Source of the DNA: CAZTDD01 sp964612675
GTDB taxonomy: Bacteria > Hinthialibacterota > Hinthialibacteria > Hinthialibacterales > JAKPRU01
NCBI GenBank assembly: GCA_964612675.1
Contig: CAZTDD010000004.1
Coordinates: 1 to 64,000 of the forward strand
Direction: 5' to 3'
DNA length: 64,000 nt
How positions within the stretch are numbered: the first letter of the stretch is position 1; each line of letters opens with the position of its first letter. Made by a program: the position numbers and the translations under genes. Below the pieces are notes generated by a model. It saw only the letters and a list, made by a program, of their open reading frames with translations, was not told where the DNA came from and did not search any database. Below, in pieces: positions 47,657 to 56,447 of this stretch.

Positions 47657-48556
47657 ATGGCCGAACGATCCCCATATAATCTCTGTTTCTGCGGCTCGCT
47701 CGATCCTCCAACCAGGTACGAGGACTCGCGTTTTGTGGTCGTCCCGATTCCATACGACCACACGTGCACATACGGCACCGGTGCTCGTTTCGGCCCGCGT
47801 GCCATTCTCGAAGCCTCTGCGAACATCGAGTTGTACGACGAGTTCCTGGACTGCGAACCGTACCGCGCCGGCATCTGGACTCACGAATCGGTGGAACCGG
47901 TGGTCACCGGCCCAAAAGAGATGACCGAACGCGTGCGCTCGCTGATAGCGGGGCTTCTCGATGAGGGAAAAACCCCAGTCCTTTTGGGGGGAGAGCACAG
48001 CATTTCTCTCGGAGCGGTGGAGGCGTGTCGCCGGAAAGAACCGTCTCTCTCCGTTCTTGTTATCGATGCACACGCGGATCTTCGACCCGAATACCAGGGG
48101 AGTCCTTACAGCCATGCGTGCGTACAAAGGCGTTTTCTGGATTTCGGTTGTTCGGTGGTCCAAATCGGGGTCCGAAGTCTTTCCGGGGAAGAGGCGAAGT
48201 ACCGAAAAACCGTGCCGAGACTAGCAAGTCTAAGCGTCCAGGATTATCGTGAGATGATGCGAACGGATCCGGAGGATTTCCGTTCGATCCTCGGAGAGCA
48301 TTTGACGGATAAGATTTATCTCAGTATCGATTTGGACGGTCTCGATCCGTCGATCATGCCGGCGACCGGTACACCGGAACCGGGTGGATTGCTCTGGGAA
48401 GAGATTACGGAAATTCTGACACAGGTTTGGCGGCGAGGGAGTATCGTCGGGGCGGATATTGTGGAATTGGAACCGATTCCAGGAATGCGAGCCCCGGATG
48501 TACTCGCAGCCCGACTCACCTATCGGTTGATGGGCCTCGTCGCAGCAAAGAAATAA
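47657..48556 (+). CDS. speB: Agmatinase (ureohydrolase family)
   Basis: This 299-residue cytoplasmic enzyme hydrolyses agmatine to putrescine and urea. The binuclear manganese site motifs are present: GGEHS (H114), DAHADLR (D137, H139, D141) and SIDLDGLDPS near residue 226-235. The N-terminal part has YDHTCTYGTGARFGPRAI, a substrate-side feature of agmatinases. Arginase or formiminoglutamase activity is less likely because the next gene makes agmatine. No clear ribosome site precedes the ATG. The arginine decarboxylase gene follows after 24 bp. Confidence 0.9.
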   Translation: MAERSPYNLCFCGSLDPPTRYEDSRFVVVPIPYDHTCTYGTGARFGPRAILEASANIELYDEFLDCEPYRAGIWTHESVEPVVTGPKEMTERVRSLIAGLLDEGKTPVLLGGEHSISLGAVEACRRKEPSLSVLVIDAHADLRPEYQGSPYSHACVQRRFLDFGCSVVQIGVRSLSGEEAKYRKTVPRLASLSVQDYREMMRTDPEDFRSILGEHLTDKIYLSIDLDGLDPSIMPATGTPEPGGLLWEEITEILTQVWRRGSIVGADIVELEPIPGMRAPDVLAARLTYRLMGLVAAKK

Positions 48557-48580
48557 ACAAGAAGAAGTGGGGGGAACCGA

Positions 48581-49144
48581 ATGGACACCATTGGAAAACT
48601 CGTTCCGAGAAGAATGTTTTTGACAAAAGGCGTCGGCTGGCACAAAGAAGAGCTGCGCTCGTTCGAGATGGCGCTACGCGGCGCGGGGATCGAAAAATGT
48701 AACCTGGTGAATGTTTCGAGTATTCTCCCGCCGGGCTGCAAGATCATTCCCACGGACAAAGGAATCAAAGAACTCGTTCCGGGCCAGATCACCTATTGTG
48801 TGATGGCACGTTGTTCAACCAATGAGCCCCGCCGGAAATTGGCGGCCTCGATCGGTGTCGCGATCCCGCGAGCCAAAGGGACGTACGGTTATCTGAGCGA
48901 ACACCACGCCTTCGGGCAGTCCAAGCAGGAAGCGGGCGATTACGCCGAAGATTTGGCGGCGGCCATGCTCGCTACCACACTCGGTATCGAATTCGATGAA
49001 GACAGCTCGTGGGACGAGAAGGAAGAGGTGTACCGCCTGTCAGGGAAAATCGTTGGCAGCAAAAACATCACTTCGGTAGCCGTGAACAAACCCGGTGGAT
49101 ATACGACGGTGGTTGCGGCAGCCATTTTCTTGTTGGAACCCTAG
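48581..49144 (+). CDS. pdaD: Pyruvoyl-dependent arginine decarboxylase
   Basis: This 187-residue proenzyme cleaves itself between Ser46 and Ser47 in LVNVSSILPPG, forming a small beta chain and an alpha chain with an N-terminal pyruvoyl group. It decarboxylates arginine to agmatine. Supporting residues include PRAKGTYGYLSEHHAFGQ and the C-terminal AVNKPGGYTTVVAAAIF. The family is typical of archaea and some bacteria. GGGGGGAACCG is upstream of the ATG. Together with speB it forms a complete two-step arginine-to-putrescine route. Confidence 0.93.
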   Translation: MDTIGKLVPRRMFLTKGVGWHKEELRSFEMALRGAGIEKCNLVNVSSILPPGCKIIPTDKGIKELVPGQITYCVMARCSTNEPRRKLAASIGVAIPRAKGTYGYLSEHHAFGQSKQEAGDYAEDLAAAMLATTLGIEFDEDSSWDEKEEVYRLSGKIVGSKNITSVAVNKPGGYTTVVAAAIFLLEP

Positions 49145-49193
49145 TTTTCTCGAGCGTTCATTGCGGGTACGCGTTTATTGGCGACATATATTC

Positions 49194-49330
49194 AATGTCA
49201 CGAAGCCGAGTCATCCGCGAGAGAATGCCGGGAGCGCGAGTCTCCCGACGAACCGAAGAGAACAGAAAGACTCGGCTCAGCAGGAGCTTCGCCCTCCCAC
49301 GACCAGCCCACGTCAGCCTAACGTGACGGT
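49194..49330. mobile_element. MITE-like element, divergent copy C
   Basis: This stretch of about 137 bp has the same length and order of blocks as copies A and B: AATGTCACG at the left, GGGAGCGCGAGTCTCCCG, then CTCAGCAGGAGCTTCGCCC and CGTGACG at the right. The terminal repeats are shorter and imperfect. It lies between the arginine decarboxylase gene and the convergent phage portal gene, 20 bp from the latter's stop. Confidence 0.55.
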
Positions 49331-49349
49331 ACATGCAAATACCATTGGC

Positions 49350-50657
49350 TCATGCGTTCCGGCAGCCGGGCCGGACATACAAAGACGAAAACTCCTCGGT
49401 AGTAAGGATGTCCCGGTCAAGCAGCTCCAAGCCTGTTTTTACCCGGACCGATTCGGCACGCGCCGCCCCAAGTTCATCCAGCTTACGGTGGGGGCTGAAC
49501 TCGTGGCGACATAGAACGGGGATCCCGTGAAGCGACAGTTCCAGGTTCCGTAGCCACTCGATCATTCTCTTCGCATTTTCCTGCACCGTCCGTGCGTGAT
49601 TGGTCAACAGCTGGTATTGCGCTGTTCCCCAGGATTCGGTGGTTCCCCAATTCCTTCCCAGCATAAACGGCGCGAGATGAAGGGCCGAAATGACCTGTTC
49701 GCTGATCGCCTGCAGACTTTCCTGCCAGCGTGTCCTACTCCCCGTCGGACCGATGTAGTCCACCTCGATATTGTCGAACGTAATGAAGTTGCTGTCGGGC
49801 TTTTTCTCTCTGAGCCGGTCTCGGATTTCGTTGAATTCTCTCGCGGTTCGTTCGTTGTACGCGGATGGCGACTCACCGGGCCGTAGAGAACCGGGAGTGT
49901 ACTTCACATGAAGCGTGGGGTAGCCCGCGTTGTGTGAAGCGCGTGCAATATCGATGACCATCTGTTGTTGAATCCTGGCGATGAGAGGCACCGCCAAGAG
50001 CGGGGAGCGGCCGTACGGTGAGTCGCCTTCCGCATCGAGTCCGTAATAGAAGAATGACCCGGGATTCAGCTGAATCGTTGTTCCATTGGGGAGAAGTTGG
50101 AAGGGCAGCAACCGGCGCTCGCGCTGCGTCCGTCGAAATCGAATCATAGCCGGATCGATGATATAAAACTTGTCGATCCGCTTGCGGTTATTCGACAGAA
50201 CAACCTCCCCCGCAAAAGCCCCATAGGTGAATACGGAAAGGAAGAAGGAGCCAACAAGAGCCTGCATCCCCTGGCCTTTTACGTGTGTGAATTCGTGGAT
50301 ACGTTCGTCGAGATCTGCGAGGATCTGCCTGGCATGGTGGAGGTCGCTCTGGGAGCCGCCGTCGAAGTGGAGGCTTTGCGGTGTGTTACAGAGCCGAACC
50401 CACGCCCACACGCCCGCCGACACGTCCGGTATACGGTCGCGCAGATAACGCAGGACCGGATATAGGACGGAAGGATCGGGCTCCTGGACCGGTATCATTC
50501 CCGGTTCGGAGAGTGTTCCGGACGGTGGAAAAGGACTACTTGTGGCGGCGAGCGGATGCGTAGGCAACTGGTTGGGATCTGCGACAGTGTCGAGAACACG
50601 GCTGGGTGGATGAGAATTCGACCGGCGCCGAAAGATGCGGGGTAGTGGATTCCACAT
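49350..50657 (-). CDS. Phage portal protein (isolated)
   Basis: This 435-residue protein looks like a phage portal protein: FFYYGLDAEGDSPYGRSPL in the stem-wing region, PLIARIQQQMVIDIARA after it, and SALHLAPFMLGRNWG in the C-terminal part. In a phage it would form the dodecameric DNA channel of the capsid. The ATG at 50657 is chosen because CAGGAG lies 6-7 nt upstream; a longer frame exists but has no support. No terminase, protease, capsid or tail gene is near, so this is either a relic or a domesticated gene. The frame is intact. Confidence 0.75.
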   Translation of the reverse strand: MWNPLPRIFRRRSNSHPPSRVLDTVADPNQLPTHPLAATSSPFPPSGTLSEPGMIPVQEPDPSVLYPVLRYLRDRIPDVSAGVWAWVRLCNTPQSLHFDGGSQSDLHHARQILADLDERIHEFTHVKGQGMQALVGSFFLSVFTYGAFAGEVVLSNNRKRIDKFYIIDPAMIRFRRTQRERRLLPFQLLPNGTTIQLNPGSFFYYGLDAEGDSPYGRSPLLAVPLIARIQQQMVIDIARASHNAGYPTLHVKYTPGSLRPGESPSAYNERTAREFNEIRDRLREKKPDSNFITFDNIEVDYIGPTGSRTRWQESLQAISEQVISALHLAPFMLGRNWGTTESWGTAQYQLLTNHARTVQENAKRMIEWLRNLELSLHGIPVLCRHEFSPHRKLDELGAARAESVRVKTGLELLDRDILTTEEFSSLYVRPGCRNA

Positions 50658-50860
50658 GGCAGCTCCTGAGTGTAAAAAAAGCGTGATTCCGAAGAGTCCC
50701 TTCAAAAATCAGCATTCATGGCGGCAAAATCGGGTATTCTGTTCTCAAAGGTCTCATTTGACAGTTGATTCTCATTGACTTAAGGTGTGCCGTGATTTTG
50801 CGTTGAAACTGAAAGGGCTATCGTCTCAGCCCAGCGTGTTCAAATCAGTGAGGAATTCCT

Positions 50861-53800
50861 GTGAACGAAAAACCATCGAAAAAAATTTCCGTGACCCAGG
50901 CCGGACTGCTGATACTTGGGCTTTTTATCCTGGCGGCCTTTCTCAGGTTGTGCTTCCTGAGTCAGATGGCGTATCACCACGATGAGTCGCTGCACGCCTA
51001 CTACTCCTACAAACTCTACGACAACACAACCGATGCATCCGGGCGTTCGGCGTATAAGTACGACCCGGTTTATCACGGACCGTTTCTGTACCACTGGGGC
51101 GCTCTGATTTTCTTTCTGTTCGGCGATTCAGACTTCACGGGACGTTTGCCTTTCGTGCTGTTCGGGCTATTGATGCTGTATCTGGTCTTGCGGTTGCGGC
51201 CGTACATCGGGACCGCCGGTGTAATTTTCACTCTTGCGGCGGTGACCGTATCCCCTGTGTTGACATATTTCGCTCGCTTCGCCAGGAACGATGTGTACGT
51301 AGCTACAGAGTCTCTGGCGATCGTCGTATTCGCTCTCGACTACTTTCGCACGAAACGGCCGGTTTATTTGATCTGGATGCTGTTCTTTTTGGGGCTTCTC
51401 TACTGCACAAAAGAGAATTCTCTAATGATGGGCTTCATTTTGTGCTCGTATGTGGTTTTGTATGGGGCCTATTATATATGGTTTCGGCCGGCAGGAACGC
51501 GAAAACATGCCATCCGCACAATTGTTTCCGATTACGCGCCATTTACGAAATCCTTGATCATCTATGGCCTCTTCTCGTTTTTCGCGTTTTTCTACTCGAA
51601 AATCATCATCTCGCAGATCGATTGGAGCGGCATTCCGGGCGATCTGGGTTTGGGAGTGATCCAAAGCCAGATGAGATCGTACCTCACCGAGCATTCCGCT
51701 TTTACCGAGATGTGGCTCACGTTTGCCGTTGTCACAACCGCCGTTGTGTTTGGGGCCTTGTGGTATGTGCGGCGTATGGTGGAGAAGGGACGGGGCGACG
51801 CACTGGAAGGCGAAGAACGCTGGAAGGCGATCTCTCGTGAGTATTACCCGCTTGTAATGGGATGGGCGGTCGTTGTCATCCTTTACTGTGCGCTTTTCAC
51901 CACGCTGTTCTACCACCGTGAGGGCCTCAAACGGGGTCTTGTCGAGTATTACGCGTACTGGATCGGCCAACAAAGCGTTCGTCCTCGTATTCATGGGGGA
52001 GCGGCGTATTATATTCCTCGCCTTGCGCTTTATGAGATTCTTCCGATTTTGTTTGGAATCGCCGCTTATGTGTTTTACCTGGTCCGAGGAATCGGGTGGG
52101 CTTGGACCTGCGCTTTGCAGCCGGTTCTTTTGGGCGCGTTAAGAGAATTCTACTCCTACGTCGGCAACCCGGAGACATTTCGCTCGAATCTCGTTTGGCA
52201 TTTCCTCGAGTTCCTCTTCTTCGTGGCGCTGGGCGGACTGATTTTTGCGGCGTTCAAGATTTACGAATTGGTGTTAAAGAAACCGCCTGAAGAAGAAGTG
52301 CCGGTATCGAGAGAGAGCCCGCCGGGCGACGTGAACGGGTTCCGAATGTTCCTTATTTATTGGAGCTTGAGCGCCCTGATCATCTACAGCATACTGAACG
52401 AGAAAGTTCCATGGCTGCTGACCCACCAGGCGCTGCCGCTCTGTCTTTTGGCGGGAACTTTTGCAGGAGATTTGTGGAACAGGCTGGGACGCGGTACGGC
52501 AAGAACAGCTGTTGCGGTAGCATTCTGCGTTCTCGCGGTTTATGGGCTTCGCAGCAACGTTCTCCTCAATTTCTACAATCCCGACGATCCTCGCGAGTTA
52601 ATGGTTTATACGCAGAGTACAGAGGAGGTCGTTCAAGTTCGCGACGAGGTACTGAACGTTGCGTATCTCCTCGGAGAAAAGAAATATCTTCTGCGTCGCG
52701 ATGAAGAACGGGATCGGTACCAAACACAGCGCGCAGAAACTCTTGTGGCAATGCAGGGGCATACTCAATGGCCGTATGTTTGGTATTTCAGGAAGTACCG
52801 GTCTCATCCCGGAATGCCCTATAAACCGCTACCCCCCGTTGTTATCGCCGATCCGGAAATGGATTCGCAAATGGAGAGCCTGGCGGGTGGGAAATACTCC
52901 GTCCGTCGTTATCCGTTGCGGGCGTGGTGGCCGCCGTGGGCGAAGACGTTGTGGCCGTTCGACGCGGTCGACGATCCGGACCAGACACAAATCAACGATA
53001 CCGCAGAGGCCTGGGAAGCGCTTTGGGACTATGTTTGGAATCGCAAGGTCTGGAGTCCGCCCGGCTCGTCCGACATGCTGCTCTATGTGCGAAAAGACCT
53101 CTTCCGGATGGTTCCGGCTCCGGAGGTGGACGAGGGATACGATAGTACTCCGAAAGCGATTCAACCTGTGCGTGTCTGGGGCACGACCGGAAGCGCTCCC
53201 GGACAGTTCCAGGGTCCGAAAGGCATTGCGGTCTCACCGGACGGGCAGCGGATTTACGTTTTGGACAGCGGTAACGCTCGGATTCAGGTATTCGATCCAA
53301 ACGGAACATTCCAGGCTCAGTTCGGCGGACCGGGAGACGGTCCCGGCCAGTTCAATCCGGGGTTCGGCGGTCCATGCGGCGGGATCGATGTAAGTCCGAA
53401 CGGTACGATCTATGCCACCGACACATGGGGCGCGGGCGGACGAGGTCGGGTTCTCGTTTTCGATGCGGCAGGGAACCCCGTCAATTCCTGGTCGGAGGCG
53501 GAACCGGGCGGAGGATTCTTCGGGCCTCGGGGAATAGCAGTCGCCCCGGACGGCCGGGTGTTCGTGTCCGATACCGGGCATAAACGGTTGGTTGTTTTCA
53601 CGGCCGACGGCCGGTTCATGAACACAATCGGAGGCGAAGGAGCCGGTCCGGGACAGTTTGTCGAGCCGGTCGGCTTGACCGTCACCTCCAATAATGAAGT
53701 GTACGTAGCCGACGTCGGTAATCGACGAATACAGGTGCTTGGTACCGATGGTGGATTTCATCGGCAGTGGAATATCCTTGGCTGGACCGAAGATTCACAG

Positions 53801-54031
53801 GGGATGATTTGGGTGGAACCCTATATTGCCGTCGGTCCCGACGGGTGGATTTACGTGAGCGACTCAAAACGGAAACTGATCCACCGTTTCAACAGAGGCG
53901 GGAAACAGGTGGTCCTCGGGAAGAGTTCGGCGGGCTTCGGTTTGCCAAAAGGGATCGCGTGCGGACCGGAAGGGTTCGTCTATGTTGTGGATCAGGAACG
54001 GTGCCAGGTACAGAAGTTCCAATTTCAGTGA
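50861..54031 (+). CDS. Agl23-like GT-C protein fused to an NHL propeller
   Basis: This 1056-residue protein resembles the TIGR03663 (flippase activity-associated Agl23-like) family in its first 650 residues: a first helix, then MAYHHDESLHAYYSYKLY with the acidic loop motif, and FARNDVYVATESLAIV. About 12 membrane helices follow. Residues about 760-1056 form an NHL propeller with repeats such as IAVSPDGQRIYVLDSGNAR, VAPDGRVFVSDTGHKRLVV and TSNNEVYVADVGNRRIQV. It is probably a periplasmic-side sugar transferase with a binding domain. Its hairpin GGGCAA-TATC-TTGCCC (54043-54058) after the stop may end the transcript. Confidence 0.82.
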   Translation: MNEKPSKKISVTQAGLLILGLFILAAFLRLCFLSQMAYHHDESLHAYYSYKLYDNTTDASGRSAYKYDPVYHGPFLYHWGALIFFLFGDSDFTGRLPFVLFGLLMLYLVLRLRPYIGTAGVIFTLAAVTVSPVLTYFARFARNDVYVATESLAIVVFALDYFRTKRPVYLIWMLFFLGLLYCTKENSLMMGFILCSYVVLYGAYYIWFRPAGTRKHAIRTIVSDYAPFTKSLIIYGLFSFFAFFYSKIIISQIDWSGIPGDLGLGVIQSQMRSYLTEHSAFTEMWLTFAVVTTAVVFGALWYVRRMVEKGRGDALEGEERWKAISREYYPLVMGWAVVVILYCALFTTLFYHREGLKRGLVEYYAYWIGQQSVRPRIHGGAAYYIPRLALYEILPILFGIAAYVFYLVRGIGWAWTCALQPVLLGALREFYSYVGNPETFRSNLVWHFLEFLFFVALGGLIFAAFKIYELVLKKPPEEEVPVSRESPPGDVNGFRMFLIYWSLSALIIYSILNEKVPWLLTHQALPLCLLAGTFAGDLWNRLGRGTARTAVAVAFCVLAVYGLRSNVLLNFYNPDDPRELMVYTQSTEEVVQVRDEVLNVAYLLGEKKYLLRRDEERDRYQTQRAETLVAMQGHTQWPYVWYFRKYRSHPGMPYKPLPPVVIADPEMDSQMESLAGGKYSVRRYPLRAWWPPWAKTLWPFDAVDDPDQTQINDTAEAWEALWDYVWNRKVWSPPGSSDMLLYVRKDLFRMVPAPEVDEGYDSTPKAIQPVRVWGTTGSAPGQFQGPKGIAVSPDGQRIYVLDSGNARIQVFDPNGTFQAQFGGPGDGPGQFNPGFGGPCGGIDVSPNGTIYATDTWGAGGRGRVLVFDAAGNPVNSWSEAEPGGGFFGPRGIAVAPDGRVFVSDTGHKRLVVFTADGRFMNTIGGEGAGPGQFVEPVGLTVTSNNEVYVADVGNRRIQVLGTDGGFHRQWNILGWTEDSQGMIWVEPYIAVGPDGWIYVSDSKRKLIHRFNRGGKQVVLGKSSAGFGLPKGIACGPEGFVYVVDQERCQVQKFQFQ

Positions 54032-54052
54032 GACGAAAGACCGGGCAATATC

Positions 54053-54081
54053 TTGCCCAGCGGGATGGAATGCGGTAGCTT
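54053..54081 (+). promoter_or_regulatory. Candidate tRNA-Cys promoter
   Basis: TTGCCC (54053-54058) and TAGCTT (54076-54081) are spaced by 17 bp and end 17 bp before the tRNA. Spacing is ideal for a sigma-70-type promoter, but the -10 match is only moderate. The -35 box overlaps the right arm of a hairpin downstream of the NHL gene. Confidence 0.4.
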
Positions 54082-54098
54082 ATCGATGCCTTCAATAC

Positions 54099-54170
54099 GG
54101 CGGCGTAGCCAAGTGGTAAGGCAGAGGACTGCAAATCCTTTATTCACCGGTTCGAATCCGGTCGCCGCCT
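54099..54170 (+). tRNA. tRNA-Cys (GCA)
   Basis: The 72-nt sequence folds as a cloverleaf. The acceptor arms GGCGGCG and CGCCGCC pair over 7 bp, the T arm is ACCGG-TTCGAAT-CCGGT, and the anticodon loop is CTGCAAA with anticodon GCA. The discriminator base is U, as required for cysteine. CCA is not encoded. Confidence 0.95.
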
Positions 54171-54239
54171 TTTGAATCTTGCCCCATCGGAATAGAGTCG
54201 GAAATACGCATGCACGCGCTCGAGGCCCTTGGCGTAGTC

Positions 54240-54327
54240 GTAGGATCAACCAGTTGGTGGGCTACGGGCTCCTGTAAACATTGATTCGGCACTGTAGTGT
54301 GGAACGACGCCCGTGAGCCCATCCTAC
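54240..54327. repeat. Imperfect inverted repeat 3' of tRNA-Cys
   Basis: The right arm (54309-54327) reads GCCCGTGAGCCCATCCTAC. The left arm is GTAGGAT followed, after a 12-base insert CAACCAGTTGGT, by GGGCTACGGGC. It lies in the 319-bp non-coding gap between the tRNA and the SH3-domain gene. The rest of the gap (54171-54489) shows no gene. Confidence 0.55.
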
Positions 54328-54489
54328 AATCTGAGTCATTCCAGAGACAATGTTGATGAGTAAATGAAAGCGGTCCGCGCCGGAACCTCTCGTTTCCGGC
54401 ATCCACCATCGTGAGCGGGTAGGTTGTTGTAAGGGAAATACTCCATCGGCCGAGCCGGAAAGTTCAAACTCAAGAGAATCGTCTGAATC

Positions 54490-55695
54490 TTATGGCTGAA
54501 CGACCAGCCCCCGTTCCGGGCCTTCCTGAACGACTAACGCATAGTCGAAAGCACTGTCCCCCGGCCCCTCGAACGTGTACGACCAGGTTTGTCCGCTCTT
54601 GCGGCCCCTAACAAGGAGCAGTGTGGCTCCTTCGTATTTCTGGGCGATCGAGCGGTCAAAACCGGCTCGTAACATCGCGGCTTTGTCCGGTACCATTTCG
54701 GTTCTCAAGAGATCGCGGCCCGCCCAAGGAGCGTCTTGGTCGCCAAGAAATCGCCGGTCGCGATGGAACGCAACGACTTTGGTCAATCCCCGGACTACGA
54801 ACCTATCCTCGATTGTACTGAGCGTGACCTCGGTTCCCGGCCCGAAATCCGCTGCGGCCCGGGATATCTGAACCTCGCCGGAACCCCCGGGCACCAGTGA
54901 AGGTCGCACAATATCCAGAGAATCGACCTTGACCAAATACTCAGCGCTGCACCAGCCCACTTTCATACGAGAAGACTGTACACGCCACCATTCCCCCTGC
55001 TCATTGAGGAGTATCAACACATCCCCCCGTCGCAAACGTTGAATAGACCGATGATCCGTGCGCGGACCGTCGCGCAGGTTGAGCCGGTCGACCGTGACCA
55101 CCACGGGGATGTTGTCGAGCGGCTCCAGGTATTTGGTGTGAATCCATCCTTCGAGACCGTCGAAAGTCCGCGCATGAGCCCACCGATCCACCTCATCGAT
55201 TCGCACCAAGAGCGTGCCTCGGATGAGGGCGTCCAACACCTCATAATCCAGTCCCGGGCCGTCACGAAACCGAACGGCGCTGCCGGTGACACGGAATGTC
55301 CGTCCCGGCGGGAGGACAACCGGTAGCATCGGAAGTTCGGGGAAGGTCGCGGAATCGACTTCGGCATCGGACGCAGCTGTCTCGAAATCCGGTTCGAAAG
55401 AGGGCATGATCGCCGACGCATCGCCTTCAGGTTGCGGTTCCACGGAGAACCCCTGCGAAGGTATGGGTGTTGGAGTAGGAGTGGGTTCTTCTTTCTCTCC
55501 TTCGATTTCGGCAATCTGGTCCAAAGGAATCTTGAGAGTGACTCCGGCAATATCGACGACCAGGACTTCGTCCGTTCGCTCAACGATATCCGCCGCTATT
55601 CTGTCTCCGCTTTTCAAGTGGATGACCTCCGCCGGTGTCGCTCCCGGGAAGAGAAGGAAAGACAGCAGAATCAACGAACAGCACCATCGGATCAT
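54490..55695 (-). CDS. Secreted SH3-domain protein
   Basis: This 401-residue protein has a signal peptide (cleavage near GATPA), then an LSM-like beta region (VIHLKSGDRIAADIVERT), a Pro/Thr linker and two bacterial SH3 domains (VRFRDGPGLDYEVLDAL and LNLRDGPRTDHRSIQRL). The C-terminal 130 residues form a beta-rich unknown domain. SH3_3 domains usually bind peptidoglycan or other envelope ligands. GGGAGG is 9 nt before the ATG at 55695. It appears to be a single-gene unit. Its partner is unknown. Confidence 0.8.
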   Translation of the reverse strand: MIRWCCSLILLSFLLFPGATPAEVIHLKSGDRIAADIVERTDEVLVVDIAGVTLKIPLDQIAEIEGEKEEPTPTPTPIPSQGFSVEPQPEGDASAIMPSFEPDFETAASDAEVDSATFPELPMLPVVLPPGRTFRVTGSAVRFRDGPGLDYEVLDALIRGTLLVRIDEVDRWAHARTFDGLEGWIHTKYLEPLDNIPVVVTVDRLNLRDGPRTDHRSIQRLRRGDVLILLNEQGEWWRVQSSRMKVGWCSAEYLVKVDSLDIVRPSLVPGGSGEVQISRAAADFGPGTEVTLSTIEDRFVVRGLTKVVAFHRDRRFLGDQDAPWAGRDLLRTEMVPDKAAMLRAGFDRSIAQKYEGATLLLVRGRKSGQTWSYTFEGPGDSAFDYALVVQEGPERGLVVQP

Positions 55696-55866
55696 CGGAC
55701 GAACCTCCCAGAACGATTTGACCATGCAGCGGCGTCACCGGTCCTGCTAAATGCTAACACAATTGTCTCTGAACAAGGACAGGGGCTCTGTTTGAACATG
55801 CAAACGTTGTAACGAATCGAAAAGCAACGGAGAAGGCAAGAAGGAACAACCATATGATTTGCATAC

Positions 55867-56367
55867 TCAACCGCGTTGGCTTTGCTCTTTGTCCAGACGG
55901 TGAAGATCGCGCCGCAGTTTTTCAAGTTTGTCCCGCATATTCTTCTGATGGGTTCCATGCCAGAAAACCTGGTCACAGGTTTTGCAATACCAGAACTCGT
56001 TCACTGTCTTAAAGACATGCGGCGGAATTTGTTTTCGGTGAGGGTGTTTTGGAACGGAAACCAATTCCTCGTTGCAGGTGAGACATCTGGAAAAAGGCGA
56101 ATAGTCCAGATCCAAGCCGTACTGACGCATCACAAGCCAGAGTTGGATCTCCGGATGTTCGGTCGGCAGAAAAACGACCCGAACGTGTGGAAAGCGATCC
56201 GCAAAGGTAGTATCCCGCGTCAGAACGATACGGTCTTCCCTATCGGCGATTGCCGCGAGTTCGGAGTCGTCGATCTCCCGTTCGTACAGCGTGTCGTAGC
56301 CGATCATTCGCAGCCACCAACAAAGCCGCCCCACCATATCGTCTGCGAAGAACCTGGTTGTTGTCAT
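55867..56367 (-). CDS. Mut7-C RNase domain protein
   Basis: This 166-residue protein has an N-terminal PIN-like part (FADDMVGRLCWWLRMIGYDT, then IVLTRDTTFADR) and a C-terminal zinc ribbon with CLTCNEE and CKTCDQVFW. This is the Mut7-C arrangement, named from the C-terminal domain of eukaryotic Mut-7 and predicted to be an RNase. It follows the Maf-like gene by 80 bp on the same strand. The substrate is unknown. Confidence 0.88.
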   Translation of the reverse strand: MTTTRFFADDMVGRLCWWLRMIGYDTLYEREIDDSELAAIADREDRIVLTRDTTFADRFPHVRVVFLPTEHPEIQLWLVMRQYGLDLDYSPFSRCLTCNEELVSVPKHPHRKQIPPHVFKTVNEFWYCKTCDQVFWHGTHQKNMRDKLEKLRRDLHRLDKEQSQRG

Positions 56368-56447
56368 CTCTCCCGCTCGCCCATCTAGGCATTCTCCGGT
56401 AGTGTCCGATGTCTGAGCGCTCAGGTCAAGATGGTTTACCGAAAATC

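Noticed and set aside
55876..56388. 170-codon plus-strand frame over the Mut7-C gene
   Set aside because: The minus strand has paired zinc-ribbon cysteines and a Mut7-C pattern; the plus frame has no features.
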